From assembly GCA_905214425.1 (NCBI GenBank), contig CAJMLY010000001.1, forward strand, positions 127,372-191,371: a stretch of 64,000 nucleotides of DNA, in the 5' to 3' direction. Positions 15,783 through 24,801 of the stretch are shown here, one piece after another. Origin of the DNA: an uncultured bacterium. GTDB taxonomy: Bacteria > Actinomycetota > Coriobacteriia > Coriobacteriales > Coriobacteriaceae. The position numbers and the translations under genes are program-made. A model generated the notes under the pieces. The model made no database searches, was not told where the DNA came from, and saw only the letters and a list, made by a program, of their open reading frames with translations. Within the stretch, counting starts at the first letter, position 1; the number at the start of each line of letters is the position of its first letter.

Positions 15783-17161
15783 GTACGTCCATCCCGCGCT
15801 TCATGGTCGCTGCGCCCTCGAGCGGGAGCGGCAAGACGGTCGGAACGTGCGCGCTCCTGCGCGCGCTCGCGCGCCGCGGCCTTGCATGCGCGGCCTTCAA
15901 ATGCGGCCCCGACTACATTGACCCGCTCTTTCATCGCCGCGTCGTGGGTGCGCGCTCGGGCAACATAGATGGTTTCTTCACCGATGCCCCGACGCTGCGC
16001 GCCCTGCTCGCACGCGGCGCCGCGGGCGCGGATGTCGCGGTGCTCGAGGGGGTCATGGGTTTCTACGACGGCATGGCGCCCGGCGTGGCCGACGCGAGCA
16101 GCTACCAGGTTGCGCGCGACACGGAAACGCCGGTCGTTTTAGTGGTGAACGGGCGCGGGGCGTCTTTATCGCTCGCCGCCGTAATCCGCGGCATCGCCGA
16201 GTTCCTGCCTTGTGCGAACGTGCGCGGCGTCGTGCTGAACAAGACGAGTGCCGCTGCCTGCGCCTACGCGGCGCCTGCGATCGAGAAGCACACGGGCGTC
16301 GCGGTTTTGGGGAATATCCCCGCCGACGAGGCGTTCTCGCTCGAAAGCCGGCATCTGGGGCTTGTGACCGCCGACGAGGTCGAGCAGCTCTCCGCGCGCA
16401 TCGACAAGATGGCCGAGCTGGTGGAAAAGAGCGTCGACGTCGACCGCTTGCTCGAAATAGCTGCGACGGCACCCGATATCCGCGAGGAACCTTACCGGTT
16501 GGAGCCGATCGCGGGAGCGCGGCCCATCGTCGGCGTCGCGCGTGACGAGGCGTTCTCGTTCTACTACGAGGAGAACCTGCACGCGCTCGAGGACCTGGGT
16601 TGCGAGCTGGCCTTTTTCAGCCCCCTGTGTGATAGCGAGTTGCCCCGGGGGACAAGCGCCCTCTATCTGGGGGGCGGCTACCCGGAGCTCCATGCGCGGC
16701 AGCTCTCCGAGAACGCGCCGATGCGCGAGGCGGTGCGGCGCGCGGTGGAATCCGGCATGCCGACGGTCGCCGAATGCGGTGGGTTTCTGTACCTGCAGCG
16801 CGAAATCGCCGATAGCGAAGGGCGGCGCTGGTCTGTTGCGGGCGCCCTTGAGGGCGCAAGCGAGAACGGGGGAAGGCTGTCCCATTTCGGGTACGTGGAG
16901 CTCACTTCCCAGCGCGACGGGCTCTACGGGCCGCGCGGCACATGCATCCGCGCGCACGAGTTCCACTACTGGCAGTCCACCTGCCCGGGCGGCGACTTCT
17001 GGGCGCAGAAGCCCCGGCGCGACAAGGGCTGGCCGTGCATGACGACCACCCCGTCCCTGGTGGCGGGCTTTCCGCATGTGTACTATCCTGCTAACCCCGA
17101 CGTTGCGCGCGCGTTCGCGTCTGCCGCAGCGTCGTTCGCAGAGAGGAGACGGCATGGCTGA
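15779..17161 (+). CDS. cbiA: cobyrinate a,c-diamide synthase
   Basis: 460 aa. The GTG at 15779 overlaps the cbiET TGA (GTGA). Residues 1-about 230 form the ATP-dependent ligase: P-loop VAAPSSGSGKTVGT and KCGPDYIDPLFH. The C-terminal glutamine amidotransferase has LGGGYPELHA, the nucleophile Cys in VAECGGFLYLQ near residue 335, and the final HVYYPANPDVA region. It amidates the a and c side chains of cobyrinic acid using glutamine and ATP. Confidence 0.95.
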   Translation: MSTSIPRFMVAAPSSGSGKTVGTCALLRALARRGLACAAFKCGPDYIDPLFHRRVVGARSGNIDGFFTDAPTLRALLARGAAGADVAVLEGVMGFYDGMAPGVADASSYQVARDTETPVVLVVNGRGASLSLAAVIRGIAEFLPCANVRGVVLNKTSAAACAYAAPAIEKHTGVAVLGNIPADEAFSLESRHLGLVTADEVEQLSARIDKMAELVEKSVDVDRLLEIAATAPDIREEPYRLEPIAGARPIVGVARDEAFSFYYEENLHALEDLGCELAFFSPLCDSELPRGTSALYLGGGYPELHARQLSENAPMREAVRRAVESGMPTVAECGGFLYLQREIADSEGRRWSVAGALEGASENGGRLSHFGYVELTSQRDGLYGPRGTCIRAHEFHYWQSTCPGGDFWAQKPRRDKGWPCMTTTPSLVAGFPHVYYPANPDVARAFASAAASFAERRRHG

Positions 17162-18296
17162 AGCAACCGAAACCGCGCTTGCCTGCATCCGCGAGGAAGT
17201 CGAGTGCGCGTTCTCGTCGGCGCCGGGCGCCGTGCTCGAAGCCGCGCTCTCCCGGATCGCGCCCGCAGACGAGTGCGCCCGCGCCGCCGCGTACGCCGCG
17301 TGGGACTCCATCGCTCACCCCTTGGGGGGATTGGGCGACTTTGAAGACGCCGTCGCGTGTATCGCCGCAGCTCAGGGGAGCGCCGAGGTGGCCGAGTTCC
17401 CCCGTGCGCTCGCGGTATTCTTCTCCGACAACGGGGTCGTTGCCGAAGGCGTGTCGCAAAGCGGGCAAGACGTGACGCGAGCCGTCGCGCGCAACATGTG
17501 CGAGGGGGCCACGAGCGCCTGCCGCATGGCGGCGTTCGCGGGTGCCGAGGTCGTGCCCGTCGACGTGGGTATGGCCCGGGGCATAGAAGACGCGCGCATG
17601 GTGTGCGCGAACGTGCGGCGGGGGAGCGGCAACATCACGCACGGCCCCGCTATGTCTCGCTATGGGGCCGTGCGCGCGATCGAGGTCGGAATCGCCGTCG
17701 CGTGCGGGCTTGCCCGCGCCGGCGTGCGCCTTCTCGCCGCGGGCGAGATGGGCATCGGCAACACGACCACCTCGGCAGCGGTGGCCGCAGTGCTCCTCCG
17801 GACGGACGCGCGGAGCCTCGTCGGGCGCGGCGCGGGGCTCTCGGACGCCTCGCTCGCGCGCAAGCGCGACGTGGTCGAGCGCGCTATCGACGCGAACTCG
17901 CCCGATCCCGCCGACCCGATCGACGTGCTCTCGAAGGTTGGCGGCTTCGACATCGCGGCGATGTGCGGCTTCTACCTGGGGGCCGCGGCCTCGAAGGCGC
18001 CGGCGCTCCTCGACGGGGTCATATCCTGCACGGCGGCCCTGTGCGCGGCGCGCCTGTGCCCCAACGCCTTGGGCTACCTCGTGGGCACCCACGCATCAAG
18101 CGAACCCGCAAGCCAGAAGCTCCTTCGCGAGCTCGGCATAAAGGCACCCCTCGACGCAGGCATTCACTTGGGTGAAGGCGCGGGCGCCATGGCGTATCTG
18201 CCCCTTCTGGATTCGGCGCTGCGCGTGTACCGGGATGGGAAGACGTTCACGGCGACTGGCATGGCTGCTTACGAGCATTTCGAGGCCGGAAAATGA
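17154..18296 (+). CDS. cobT: nicotinate-nucleotide--dimethylbenzimidazole phosphoribosyltransferase
   Basis: 380 aa. Start ATG 17154 behind GAGAGGAGAC, inside the end of cbiA (8-bp overlap). Family blocks: FFSDNGVVAEGVSQSGQDVT near residue 90, AAGEMGIGNTTTSAAVAAVL near 197, CGFYLGAAASKAPALLDG near 270, and the C-terminal HLGEGAGAMAYLPLLDSAL with the catalytic Glu. It activates the lower-ligand base as alpha-ribazole phosphate. No gene for base synthesis is in the window, so the ligand may be taken up or made elsewhere. Confidence 0.94.
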   Translation: MAEATETALACIREEVECAFSSAPGAVLEAALSRIAPADECARAAAYAAWDSIAHPLGGLGDFEDAVACIAAAQGSAEVAEFPRALAVFFSDNGVVAEGVSQSGQDVTRAVARNMCEGATSACRMAAFAGAEVVPVDVGMARGIEDARMVCANVRRGSGNITHGPAMSRYGAVRAIEVGIAVACGLARAGVRLLAAGEMGIGNTTTSAAVAAVLLRTDARSLVGRGAGLSDASLARKRDVVERAIDANSPDPADPIDVLSKVGGFDIAAMCGFYLGAAASKAPALLDGVISCTAALCAARLCPNALGYLVGTHASSEPASQKLLRELGIKAPLDAGIHLGEGAGAMAYLPLLDSALRVYRDGKTFTATGMAAYEHFEAGK

Positions 18297-18841
18297 CGGT
18301 GACGCTCGTCATCGGCGCCGCCGCGAGCGGCAAGAGCGCCTACGCCGAGTCCCTGTGCCTCGGGCACGACGGCCCCCGCGTGTACGTGGCAACGATGGAG
18401 CCCTTCGGGGAAGAGGGCGCCCGCCGCATCGCACGCCATCGGGCGCTGCGCGAGGGCAAGGGGTTTTCCACCCTCGAGCGCACGCGTGACGTGGGCGCCG
18501 CAGTGTCCGGGCTTCCGCGCGGCTGCACGCTTCTTTTGGAGGACGTGGGCAACCTGGTTGCAAACGAGCTCTTCGCGGAAGGCGGCTTGTCCCCACGTGA
18601 CCCCGACGCTGTGGCGCGCGAGGTGCTCGGAGACATTGAACGGCTCGCTCAGGCCGCTGCGTATACGGTGGTGGTCACCGTCGACGTGTTTGCCGATGGG
18701 ATGCGCTACGATGAGGGGACCGAGGCATGGAGGCGCGCGCTCGCGCGCGTGAACGCGGGCGTGGCGGCGCTGGCCGACCGCGCAGTCGAAGTGGTATTCG
18801 GGATTCCCGTGTGGATGAAAGGCGAAGGACCTACAAGGTGA
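18293..18841 (+). CDS. cobU: adenosylcobinamide kinase / adenosylcobinamide-phosphate guanylyltransferase
   Basis: 182 aa, typical length. P-loop VIGAAASGKSAYAE at the N-terminus, the YVATMEPFGEEGARRIARH region carrying the guanylylated His, and LLLEDVGNLVANELF near residue 78. It phosphorylates adenosylcobinamide and adds GMP. It overlaps cobT and cobS by 4 bp each. A second, degenerate CobU-like domain is fused to the CobC phosphatase two genes downstream. Confidence 0.92.
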   Translation: MTVTLVIGAAASGKSAYAESLCLGHDGPRVYVATMEPFGEEGARRIARHRALREGKGFSTLERTRDVGAAVSGLPRGCTLLLEDVGNLVANELFAEGGLSPRDPDAVAREVLGDIERLAQAAAYTVVVTVDVFADGMRYDEGTEAWRRALARVNAGVAALADRAVEVVFGIPVWMKGEGPTR

Positions 18842-19605
18842 AGATAGCAGAGGCAATCGGCGCGGCGTTCGGAACGTTCTCGCGCATCCCCGTCCCGAAA
18901 TCGGCCTGGACCGATTTCGGATCAACCCATGCGCTTGCCGCGTTTCCCCTGGTGGGCCTTGCGGAAGGCTTCCTCATGACGGCGTGGGGGTACGTGGCGA
19001 ACCTGCTCGGCGTACCCGCGACCATCGTCGCGGCCGTGCTCGCGGCGCTGCCTGTGGCGGTGACGGGAGGCATCCACCTAGACGGGCTCTGCGACACCTC
19101 CGATGCGCTTGCATGTTGGGCCCCGCGCGAACGAAAACTCGAGATCATGCACGACCCGCGGGCGGGCGCCTTCGGGGTCATCGGTGTTGTCGTGTACCTT
19201 ATTCTGCAGTTTTCCCTGTTCACCGCGCTGCCGCTTACGGCGGGGGCGTTCCTCGCGCTTCTGTGCTCGCTCGTGTTCTCCCGCGCGCTTTCGGGGCTCG
19301 CCGTTGAATGCTGGCCTGCCGCGCGGGCGGACGGCATGGCCGCGGGGCTCTCGCCTGCGAAGAAGCGCGCGGCGATCGTCGTGCCGCTTTACGCTTTCGC
19401 TGCGGCTTCGGCTGCAGGGATGGTCGCGTGCGCTCAGGCCGTCGGCGCCCTTATGGCGGTGGCGGGGCTTTTGGCGCTCGCGTGGTACCGTCATGTTGCC
19501 CTGTCCCGCTTCGGCGGGGTGACGGGGGATTTGGCCGGATGGTTTCTGCAATGGGCCGAGCTCGCGATGCTTGCCATGCTGGTGGCGGGGGGTATGCTCC
19601 TATGA
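18838..19605 (+). CDS. cobS: adenosylcobinamide-GDP ribazoletransferase (cobalamin synthase)
   Basis: 255 aa, integral membrane. The GTG at 18838 overlaps the cobU stop as GTGA. Signature TGGIHLDGLCDTSDAL near residue 80 binds the nucleotide with Mg2+, and MHDPRAGAFGVIGVV follows. About six hydrophobic segments. It joins adenosylcobinamide-GDP with alpha-ribazole or its phosphate at the membrane. Confidence 0.93.
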   Translation: MKIAEAIGAAFGTFSRIPVPKSAWTDFGSTHALAAFPLVGLAEGFLMTAWGYVANLLGVPATIVAAVLAALPVAVTGGIHLDGLCDTSDALACWAPRERKLEIMHDPRAGAFGVIGVVVYLILQFSLFTALPLTAGAFLALLCSLVFSRALSGLAVECWPAARADGMAAGLSPAKKRAAIVVPLYAFAAASAAGMVACAQAVGALMAVAGLLALAWYRHVALSRFGGVTGDLAGWFLQWAELAMLAMLVAGGMLL

Positions 19606-20603
19606 TTCTCGTGGTAGGCGGCGCGCATTCGGGGAAGAGGACCTTCGTGCGCGAAAAGCTCGGGTTCGCGGCGGACGATTTCGTCGACGCGGCGCAGCTT
19701 GCGGAGGGCGGCGTGCCCGCGCCTTTTGCCGGCCGTGTCGCGTACCGTGCTGAGGAACTCGTACGCGCGCTCGACGCTGACCGGGCGCTCGAGCGGCTGG
19801 TTGGCTTCGACGCAGTGATTCTGCCCTTGGTCGGCTCGGGGGTCGTCCCCATGCGTGCGGAAGACGCCCAATGGCGCGAGCGCGCGGGGCGCCTGGGATG
19901 CGCGCTTGCTGCGCGCGCCGACGTCGTCGTTCGCATGACGTGCGGGATTCCCCAGGTCATCAAAGGAAACCTTGCCGATGCGCCTCGAGGGACGCAGGGC
20001 GCGGGCGCGCCTTTGGAAGTCGTCTTCGTGCGCCATGGTGCCACGGCGGGCACGGAAGACCATCGCTACAGCGGGGCGGGCACCGACGAGCCCCTGTCGA
20101 GCGCGGGCGAGCGCGCTTTGCGCGAGCTCGCGTGCGATCGTGACGTGTTCCGTGTTATCACGAGCGGCATGGCCCGCACCGGCCAGACGGCACGCATCCT
20201 CTTCCCGAATGCGGAGCTTATGGCATGCCCCGGTCTGCGCGAGATGGATTTCGGTGACTTCGAGGGGCGAAGCGCCGCCGAGCTTAAAGAGGATGCGCGC
20301 TACCGCGCCTGGGTAGACTCCTGGTGCGAGACGCGGTGCCCGCATGGCGAAGGCAAGAGCGATTTCACCCGCCGCGTCGTCGCGGCGTTTCGGGAGGCGT
20401 GCGAATCGGAGCGCGCCCAGGGGAGTGGGCGCGCCGTCTTCGTCGTTCACGCGGGTACCGTGAAAGCGCTGCTTTCCGAGCTTGCTGTCCCGAAAACGGA
20501 ATACTTCGACGTGCATACCGAGCCGGGCGGCGCATGGGCCGCCACCTGGGATGGGCGCTGCCTTCGCGACGTTCGCCCCGCTTCGGGGGGCGATGCCCGG
20601 TGA
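19602..20603 (+). CDS. cobC: CobU-like P-loop domain fused to CobC-type histidine phosphatase
   Basis: 333 aa. Residues 1-about 135 resemble a shortened CobU: P-loop VVGGAHSGKR, then VILPLVGSGVVPM and a NTPase-like tail. Residues about 140-333 are a histidine phosphatase with the catalytic VVFVRHGAT, LREMDFGDFEG, and VFVVHAGTVKALL bearing the second His; this is the alpha-ribazole-5'-phosphate phosphatase (CobC) fold. With an intact cobU 760 bp upstream, the N-terminal domain may be redundant, regulatory or specialised. The start ATGATT at 19602 overlaps the cobS stop by 4 bp. Confidence 0.85.
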   Translation: MILVVGGAHSGKRTFVREKLGFAADDFVDAAQLAEGGVPAPFAGRVAYRAEELVRALDADRALERLVGFDAVILPLVGSGVVPMRAEDAQWRERAGRLGCALAARADVVVRMTCGIPQVIKGNLADAPRGTQGAGAPLEVVFVRHGATAGTEDHRYSGAGTDEPLSSAGERALRELACDRDVFRVITSGMARTGQTARILFPNAELMACPGLREMDFGDFEGRSAAELKEDARYRAWVDSWCETRCPHGEGKSDFTRRVVAAFREACESERAQGSGRAVFVVHAGTVKALLSELAVPKTEYFDVHTEPGGAWAATWDGRCLRDVRPASGGDAR

Positions 20604-21577
20604 TGACGATTCTTGCCGTCGCCGCCGGGTTCGCGGCCGACCTTGCCTTCGGCGACCCGCGCTGGCTTCCCCATCCCGTCGTCGCCATGGGGCGCGCGAT
20701 CACGTGGGCCGAAGGCCGCCTGCGGGGCGCATTCCCGCAAACGTCCGCGGGCACGCGCGCCGCAGGGCTTGTGCTCGCCGTGGCGCTTCCGCTTGCGTGT
20801 GGGCTTTTGACCTGGGGAATCCTGCATCTTTGCGGCATGGTTCACCCCGGCTTGCGCTTCGTGGCCGAGGCATGGGCGAGCTATCAGATTCTCGCGACAT
20901 GCGAGCTGCGCCGCCAGAGCCTGGCCGTGGCCCGCGCGTTCTCGAAGGGCGGCCTTGTCGCGGCGCGCGAGGCCGTCGGGCTCATCGTGGGACGCGACAC
21001 GTCTGTTCTCGACGAGCAGGGCGTTGCGCGCGCCGCCGTGGAAACGGTGGCGGAGAACGCGAGCGACGGCGTCATCGCGCCGCTTTTCTACCTTATGATC
21101 GGGGGTGCGCCCTTGGGCATGGCGTACAAGGCTGTGAACACGCTCGACAGCATGGTGGGCTACAAAAACGCGCGCTACATCGACTTCGGCCGCGCCTCGG
21201 CGCGCCTCGACGATGCGGTGAACTGGATTCCCTCGCGCTTATCGGCCCTGCTTATGATCGCCGTGTGCCCGATCGTCGGGCTCGACGCGCGCGGGGCGGC
21301 GCGCATCTGGCGCCGCGACAGGCGTCGCCATGCGAGCCCCAACTCGGCGCAGACCGAGTCAGCGTGCGCGGGCGCGCTCGCGCTGCGCCTGGCGGGACCC
21401 GCGGTGTATTTCGGCAAGCTCGTTGAGAAACCGACGATAGGCGACGCGTCCCGCGAAATCGAGTGGGGCGACATCGCCCGGGCGACTAGGCTCATGCTCG
21501 CCGCGTCCGTATGCGCGCTCGTCGTCTTCGGCGCCGCGCGCGCGGCGGTCGTGCTCGCCGTGGGGGCGATGTCATGA
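20603..21577 (+). CDS. cbiB: adenosylcobinamide-phosphate synthase
   Basis: 324 aa membrane protein. The ATG at 20603 touches the preceding TGA (TGATG). CbiB motifs: AFGDPRWLPHPVVAMGRAI near the N-terminus, ETVAENASDGVIAPLFYL near residue 148, and YKAVNTLDSMVGYKNARY near 175. Later SPNSAQTESACAGAL fits the conserved region PNAG-x-PES in modified form. It attaches aminopropanol phosphate to adenosylcobyric acid. It overlaps cobD by 4 bp (ATGA). Confidence 0.93.
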   Translation: MTILAVAAGFAADLAFGDPRWLPHPVVAMGRAITWAEGRLRGAFPQTSAGTRAAGLVLAVALPLACGLLTWGILHLCGMVHPGLRFVAEAWASYQILATCELRRQSLAVARAFSKGGLVAAREAVGLIVGRDTSVLDEQGVARAAVETVAENASDGVIAPLFYLMIGGAPLGMAYKAVNTLDSMVGYKNARYIDFGRASARLDDAVNWIPSRLSALLMIAVCPIVGLDARGAARIWRRDRRRHASPNSAQTESACAGALALRLAGPAVYFGKLVEKPTIGDASREIEWGDIARATRLMLAASVCALVVFGAARAAVVLAVGAMS

Positions 21578-22797
21578 GGGAAGACCACGCTGCGTCCCGG
21601 GCTGCCGGGGGAATCCTGCGCGCCCGTACGCATGGGGGCAGTGCGCAATCGCTTGGCATCGCTTGCGAAGGGGGCGCCTCCGACTTCATCGATTTCTCGG
21701 TGAACGTGAATCCGGCAGGCCCCTCGCCGCGCGCTGTCGCCGCAGCCTGCAAGGCGCTTTCTCGAATCGACGCCTACCCCGATAGGGAAAGCCTCGCCCT
21801 TGTTCGCGCCCTATCGCGCGCCCAGGGCATTCCCGAAGATACTATCGTCTGCGGCGCGGGCGCGTCCGACATCATCTGGCGGCTCGCTGCGGCGGTGCGC
21901 CCGAAACGCATCGTCGTGTGCGCGCCGACGTTCTCTGAATATGCGGAGGCGGCATCGTACTACGGCGCATGCGTGCAGGAGTTCCCGCTCTCCGAAGCGG
22001 ACGACTTCGACGTGCCCGCCTCCTTCGCCCGCGCGATCGAGGGGCCGGGAGACGTGGCGTACCTCTGCAATCCGAACAACCCGACGGGGCGCCTCGTCGA
22101 CCCCCGCGTGATCGATGCCGCGGCTTGCCGCTGCGAGCAGGTGGGCGCGCTGCTCGTCGTGGACGAGTGCTTCCTCGGATTTGCGCCCGACGCCCGCGAT
22201 AGGAGCGTGGCCGCACGCGCCGCGTGTTCGCGCCATGTGGCCGTGCTCTCTGCGTTCACCAAGCTCTACGGAATGGCGGGGTTACGGCTGGGATATCTGA
22301 TCAGCGGAAACGCCCAACTCATCGATGGAATTCGCCGGGCGGGGCAGGCGTGGCCCGTCTCCTCGGTCGCCGAGGCCGCGGGCATCGCCGCCCTGGAAGA
22401 CGTCGAATACGTCTCGCGCACGCGCGATGTATTGGCGGGCGAGCGAGCGTGGCTTTCCCACGAGCTCTCCTCGCTTGGGCTTTCCGTCGTGCCGTCGGAT
22501 GCGAACTTCCTTTTAGTCCGCACGCCGACGAAAGACATTCCCGAACGCCTGTATAAACAGGGGGTTTTGGTCCGCACGTGCGACTCGTTTTCGGTGCTGT
22601 CCCGTTTCTGGTGCCGCGTCGCGGTGCGCACGCGCAAGGAGAACGCCCGGCTTGCGATGGCGTTCAGCCGCGCGCTATGGGCGGAAGGTACATCAGGCGA
22701 AGGCGAACCCGACGAACGGGGCGGCGCTTCTTGCAGCGGTGCTATGGCGGGCGCGGATGGCCGAGGCTCGGCGAAGGAGGTCGATACCCGTGGGTAG
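21574..22797 (+). CDS. cobD: threonine-phosphate decarboxylase (aminotransferase class I fold)
   Basis: 407 aa. ATG at 21574. PLP-enzyme motifs: DFSVNVNPAGPSP near residue 40, YLCNPNNPTGRLVDP near 165, and VLSAFTKLYGMAGLRLGYL near 225 with the Schiff-base Lys. It makes (R)-1-aminopropan-2-ol phosphate, the substrate for CbiB. The last 35 residues are a Gly/Ser/Asp-rich extension not needed by the family. It overlaps cbiP by 8 bp. Confusion with histidinol-phosphate aminotransferase is possible by homology, but the operon context decides. Confidence 0.88.
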   Translation: MREDHAASRAAGGILRARTHGGSAQSLGIACEGGASDFIDFSVNVNPAGPSPRAVAAACKALSRIDAYPDRESLALVRALSRAQGIPEDTIVCGAGASDIIWRLAAAVRPKRIVVCAPTFSEYAEAASYYGACVQEFPLSEADDFDVPASFARAIEGPGDVAYLCNPNNPTGRLVDPRVIDAAACRCEQVGALLVVDECFLGFAPDARDRSVAARAACSRHVAVLSAFTKLYGMAGLRLGYLISGNAQLIDGIRRAGQAWPVSSVAEAAGIAALEDVEYVSRTRDVLAGERAWLSHELSSLGLSVVPSDANFLLVRTPTKDIPERLYKQGVLVRTCDSFSVLSRFWCRVAVRTRKENARLAMAFSRALWAEGTSGEGEPDERGGASCSGAMAGADGRGSAKEVDTRG

Positions 22798-24289
22798 GGC
22801 GAAGCCCATCATGATCCAGGGCACCATGTCGAACGCGGGGAAGAGCCTGCTTGCGGCGGGGCTGTGCCGCGTTCTTTCGCAGGACGGCCTGCGCGTGGCT
22901 CCCTTCAAGAGCCAGAACATGGCGCTCAACAGCGGTGTCACGGCCGACGGGCTCGAGATGGGGCGCGCCCAGATCATGCAGGCCGAGGCGTGCGGCATCG
23001 CGCCCGACGTGCGCATGAACCCCATTCTGCTCAAGCCCGAAAGCGGCCACCGAAGCCAGCTCATCGTGGCCGGCAAGGAGCAGGGAGCCTTCGCTGCGAG
23101 GGACTACTTCGCGCGAAAGAAGGCGCTCATGCCGCAGATTTTGGAGGCGTTCGATTCGCTCGCGGAGGAAAACGACGTCATCGTCATCGAGGGCGCCGGC
23201 AGCCCCGCCGAAATCAACCTTGCCGAAAACGACATCGTCAACATGGGGCTCGCGCGCGCCGTGTCCTCCCCCGTGCTGCTCGCGGGCGACATCGACCCAG
23301 GCGGGGTGTTTGCCCAGCTTTACGGCACGGTCGCGCTCCTTGCGCCCGAGGACCGCGCGCTTTTGCGGGGGCTTGTAGTAAATAAGTTCCGCGGTGATGT
23401 GGAAATCCTGCGCCCGGGTTTGGCCCCGCTCGAGAAGATGTGCGGGGCCCCCGTCGTGGGGGTCGTGCCGTATCTTACGCTCGACCTGGACGACGAGGAC
23501 TCGCTCGCGCCGCGCCTATCTGCCCGCGAGGCGCGCGGCGTCATCGACGTCGCCGTCGTGCGCCTTCCGCACCTGTCGAACTTCACCGACTTCGACCCGC
23601 TTTCGCGCGTGCCCGGCATGGGCGTGCGCTACGTTTCCTCGACGACCGATCTGGGTCGACCCGACCTGGTGGTGCTTCCCGGCTCGAAGGCAACGCTCGA
23701 CGACGCGCGCTGGCTTGCGGCTAGCGGCATCGGAGCCTGTGTACGCGCGCTTTCGGGCGCGGGCACGCCGGTACTCGGCATATGCGGAGGCTACCAGCTT
23801 TTGGGAGACGAGCTTTCCGACCCGCACGGCAGAGAAGGCGCTGGCACCGCGCGCGGGCTCGGGCTCATCCCTGCAAGTACGGTGTTCAAGGAGGAAAAGC
23901 GCCTTGCCCAGTCGGAGCTGCGCATCACGGGCGCCCAAGGCGCGTTCTCGGTGTGGAACGGCATGACGGCGCGCGGGTACGAGATTCACGACGGCGAAAC
24001 GACCGTCTCCTGCGCCTCTGCGGGCACGATTGGCGGCAAACCAGAAGGCGCGGCCTGCGGAAACGTGTTCGGAACCTATCTCCACGGCCTGTTCGACGAA
24101 CCGGGGGTGGCGCTCGCCCTCGCGCGCTCGCTCGCGCGCATGCGCGGCCTGCCCGAGAGCGTCGTTGGTGCTGCGGGCGCAGCATCCGCGGCCGATCACC
24201 GTGCGCGCGAGTTCGACCGCCTGGCCGATGTCGTGCGCGGGGCGCTCGACATGGAGTATGTCTACCGCATTATCGAGGAGGGCGTATGA
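22790..24289 (+). CDS. cbiP/cobQ: adenosylcobyric acid synthase
   Basis: 499 aa. The GTG at 22790 has GAAGGAGG 9 bp upstream, so the longer open frame is not used. N-terminal ATPase: MIQGTMSNAGKSLLAAGLCR, KSQNMALNSGVT and VIEGAGSPAEINL. C-terminal glutamine amidotransferase: VVLPGSKATLDDARWL and the nucleophile in LGICGGYQLLG near residue 330. It amidates side chains b, d, e and g of adenosylcobyrinic acid a,c-diamide. Confidence 0.95.
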   Translation: MGRAKPIMIQGTMSNAGKSLLAAGLCRVLSQDGLRVAPFKSQNMALNSGVTADGLEMGRAQIMQAEACGIAPDVRMNPILLKPESGHRSQLIVAGKEQGAFAARDYFARKKALMPQILEAFDSLAEENDVIVIEGAGSPAEINLAENDIVNMGLARAVSSPVLLAGDIDPGGVFAQLYGTVALLAPEDRALLRGLVVNKFRGDVEILRPGLAPLEKMCGAPVVGVVPYLTLDLDDEDSLAPRLSAREARGVIDVAVVRLPHLSNFTDFDPLSRVPGMGVRYVSSTTDLGRPDLVVLPGSKATLDDARWLAASGIGACVRALSGAGTPVLGICGGYQLLGDELSDPHGREGAGTARGLGLIPASTVFKEEKRLAQSELRITGAQGAFSVWNGMTARGYEIHDGETTVSCASAGTIGGKPEGAACGNVFGTYLHGLFDEPGVALALARSLARMRGLPESVVGAAGAASAADHRAREFDRLADVVRGALDMEYVYRIIEEGV

Positions 24290-24801
24290 TCCACGTGTAT
24301 CATGGCGACGGTAAAGGCAAGACCACGGCGGCGATGGGCCTCGCCCTTCGCATGCTCGCCGCAGGCCGCCGCGTCGTCGTCGTGCAGTTCCTGAAAGACG
24401 GCGAAAGCGGGGAGGTGCGCCTGCTCGCCGAGCATTTCGGCGTGCCCGTGTTCGCGGGGAAGGCGTCGGACAAGTTTACCTGGTCCATGACGTCGGAAGA
24501 ACTTGCCGCGACGCGCGAGTTGCACGATGGGAACCTCGCTTCTGCGCTCGCCGAGCTCGAGGGCGCGCAGGAGGGGCTGCTCGTGCTCGACGAGGCGCTC
24601 GACGCGCTTTCGAATGGGCTTGTCGACGAGGCGCTCGTGGACCGCGCGCTCGATATGTCCGCGCGCGGCGTCGAAGTAGCGCTCACCGGGCGCGCGCCTT
24701 CCCGCAAGATCGTGGAGAAGGCCGACTACATAACCGAGATGCGGTGCGAGAAACACCCCTACGCTCAGGGGATAGGTGCAAGGGAAGGAGTGGAGTACTA
24801 G
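24286..24801 (+). CDS. cobA/btuR: corrinoid adenosyltransferase
   Basis: 171 aa. ATG at 24286 overlaps the cbiP TGA by 4 bp. The P-loop HGDGKGKTTAAMGLALR is at the very N-terminus, followed by VVVVQFLKDG, LLVLDEALDAL and ALTGRAPSRKIVEKADYITE, all CobA hallmarks. It transfers the 5'-deoxyadenosyl group from ATP to cob(I)yrinic acid a,c-diamide or other corrinoids. It ends directly against cbiC. Confidence 0.94.
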   Translation: MIHVYHGDGKGKTTAAMGLALRMLAAGRRVVVVQFLKDGESGEVRLLAEHFGVPVFAGKASDKFTWSMTSEELAATRELHDGNLASALAELEGAQEGLLVLDEALDALSNGLVDEALVDRALDMSARGVEVALTGRAPSRKIVEKADYITEMRCEKHPYAQGIGAREGVEY

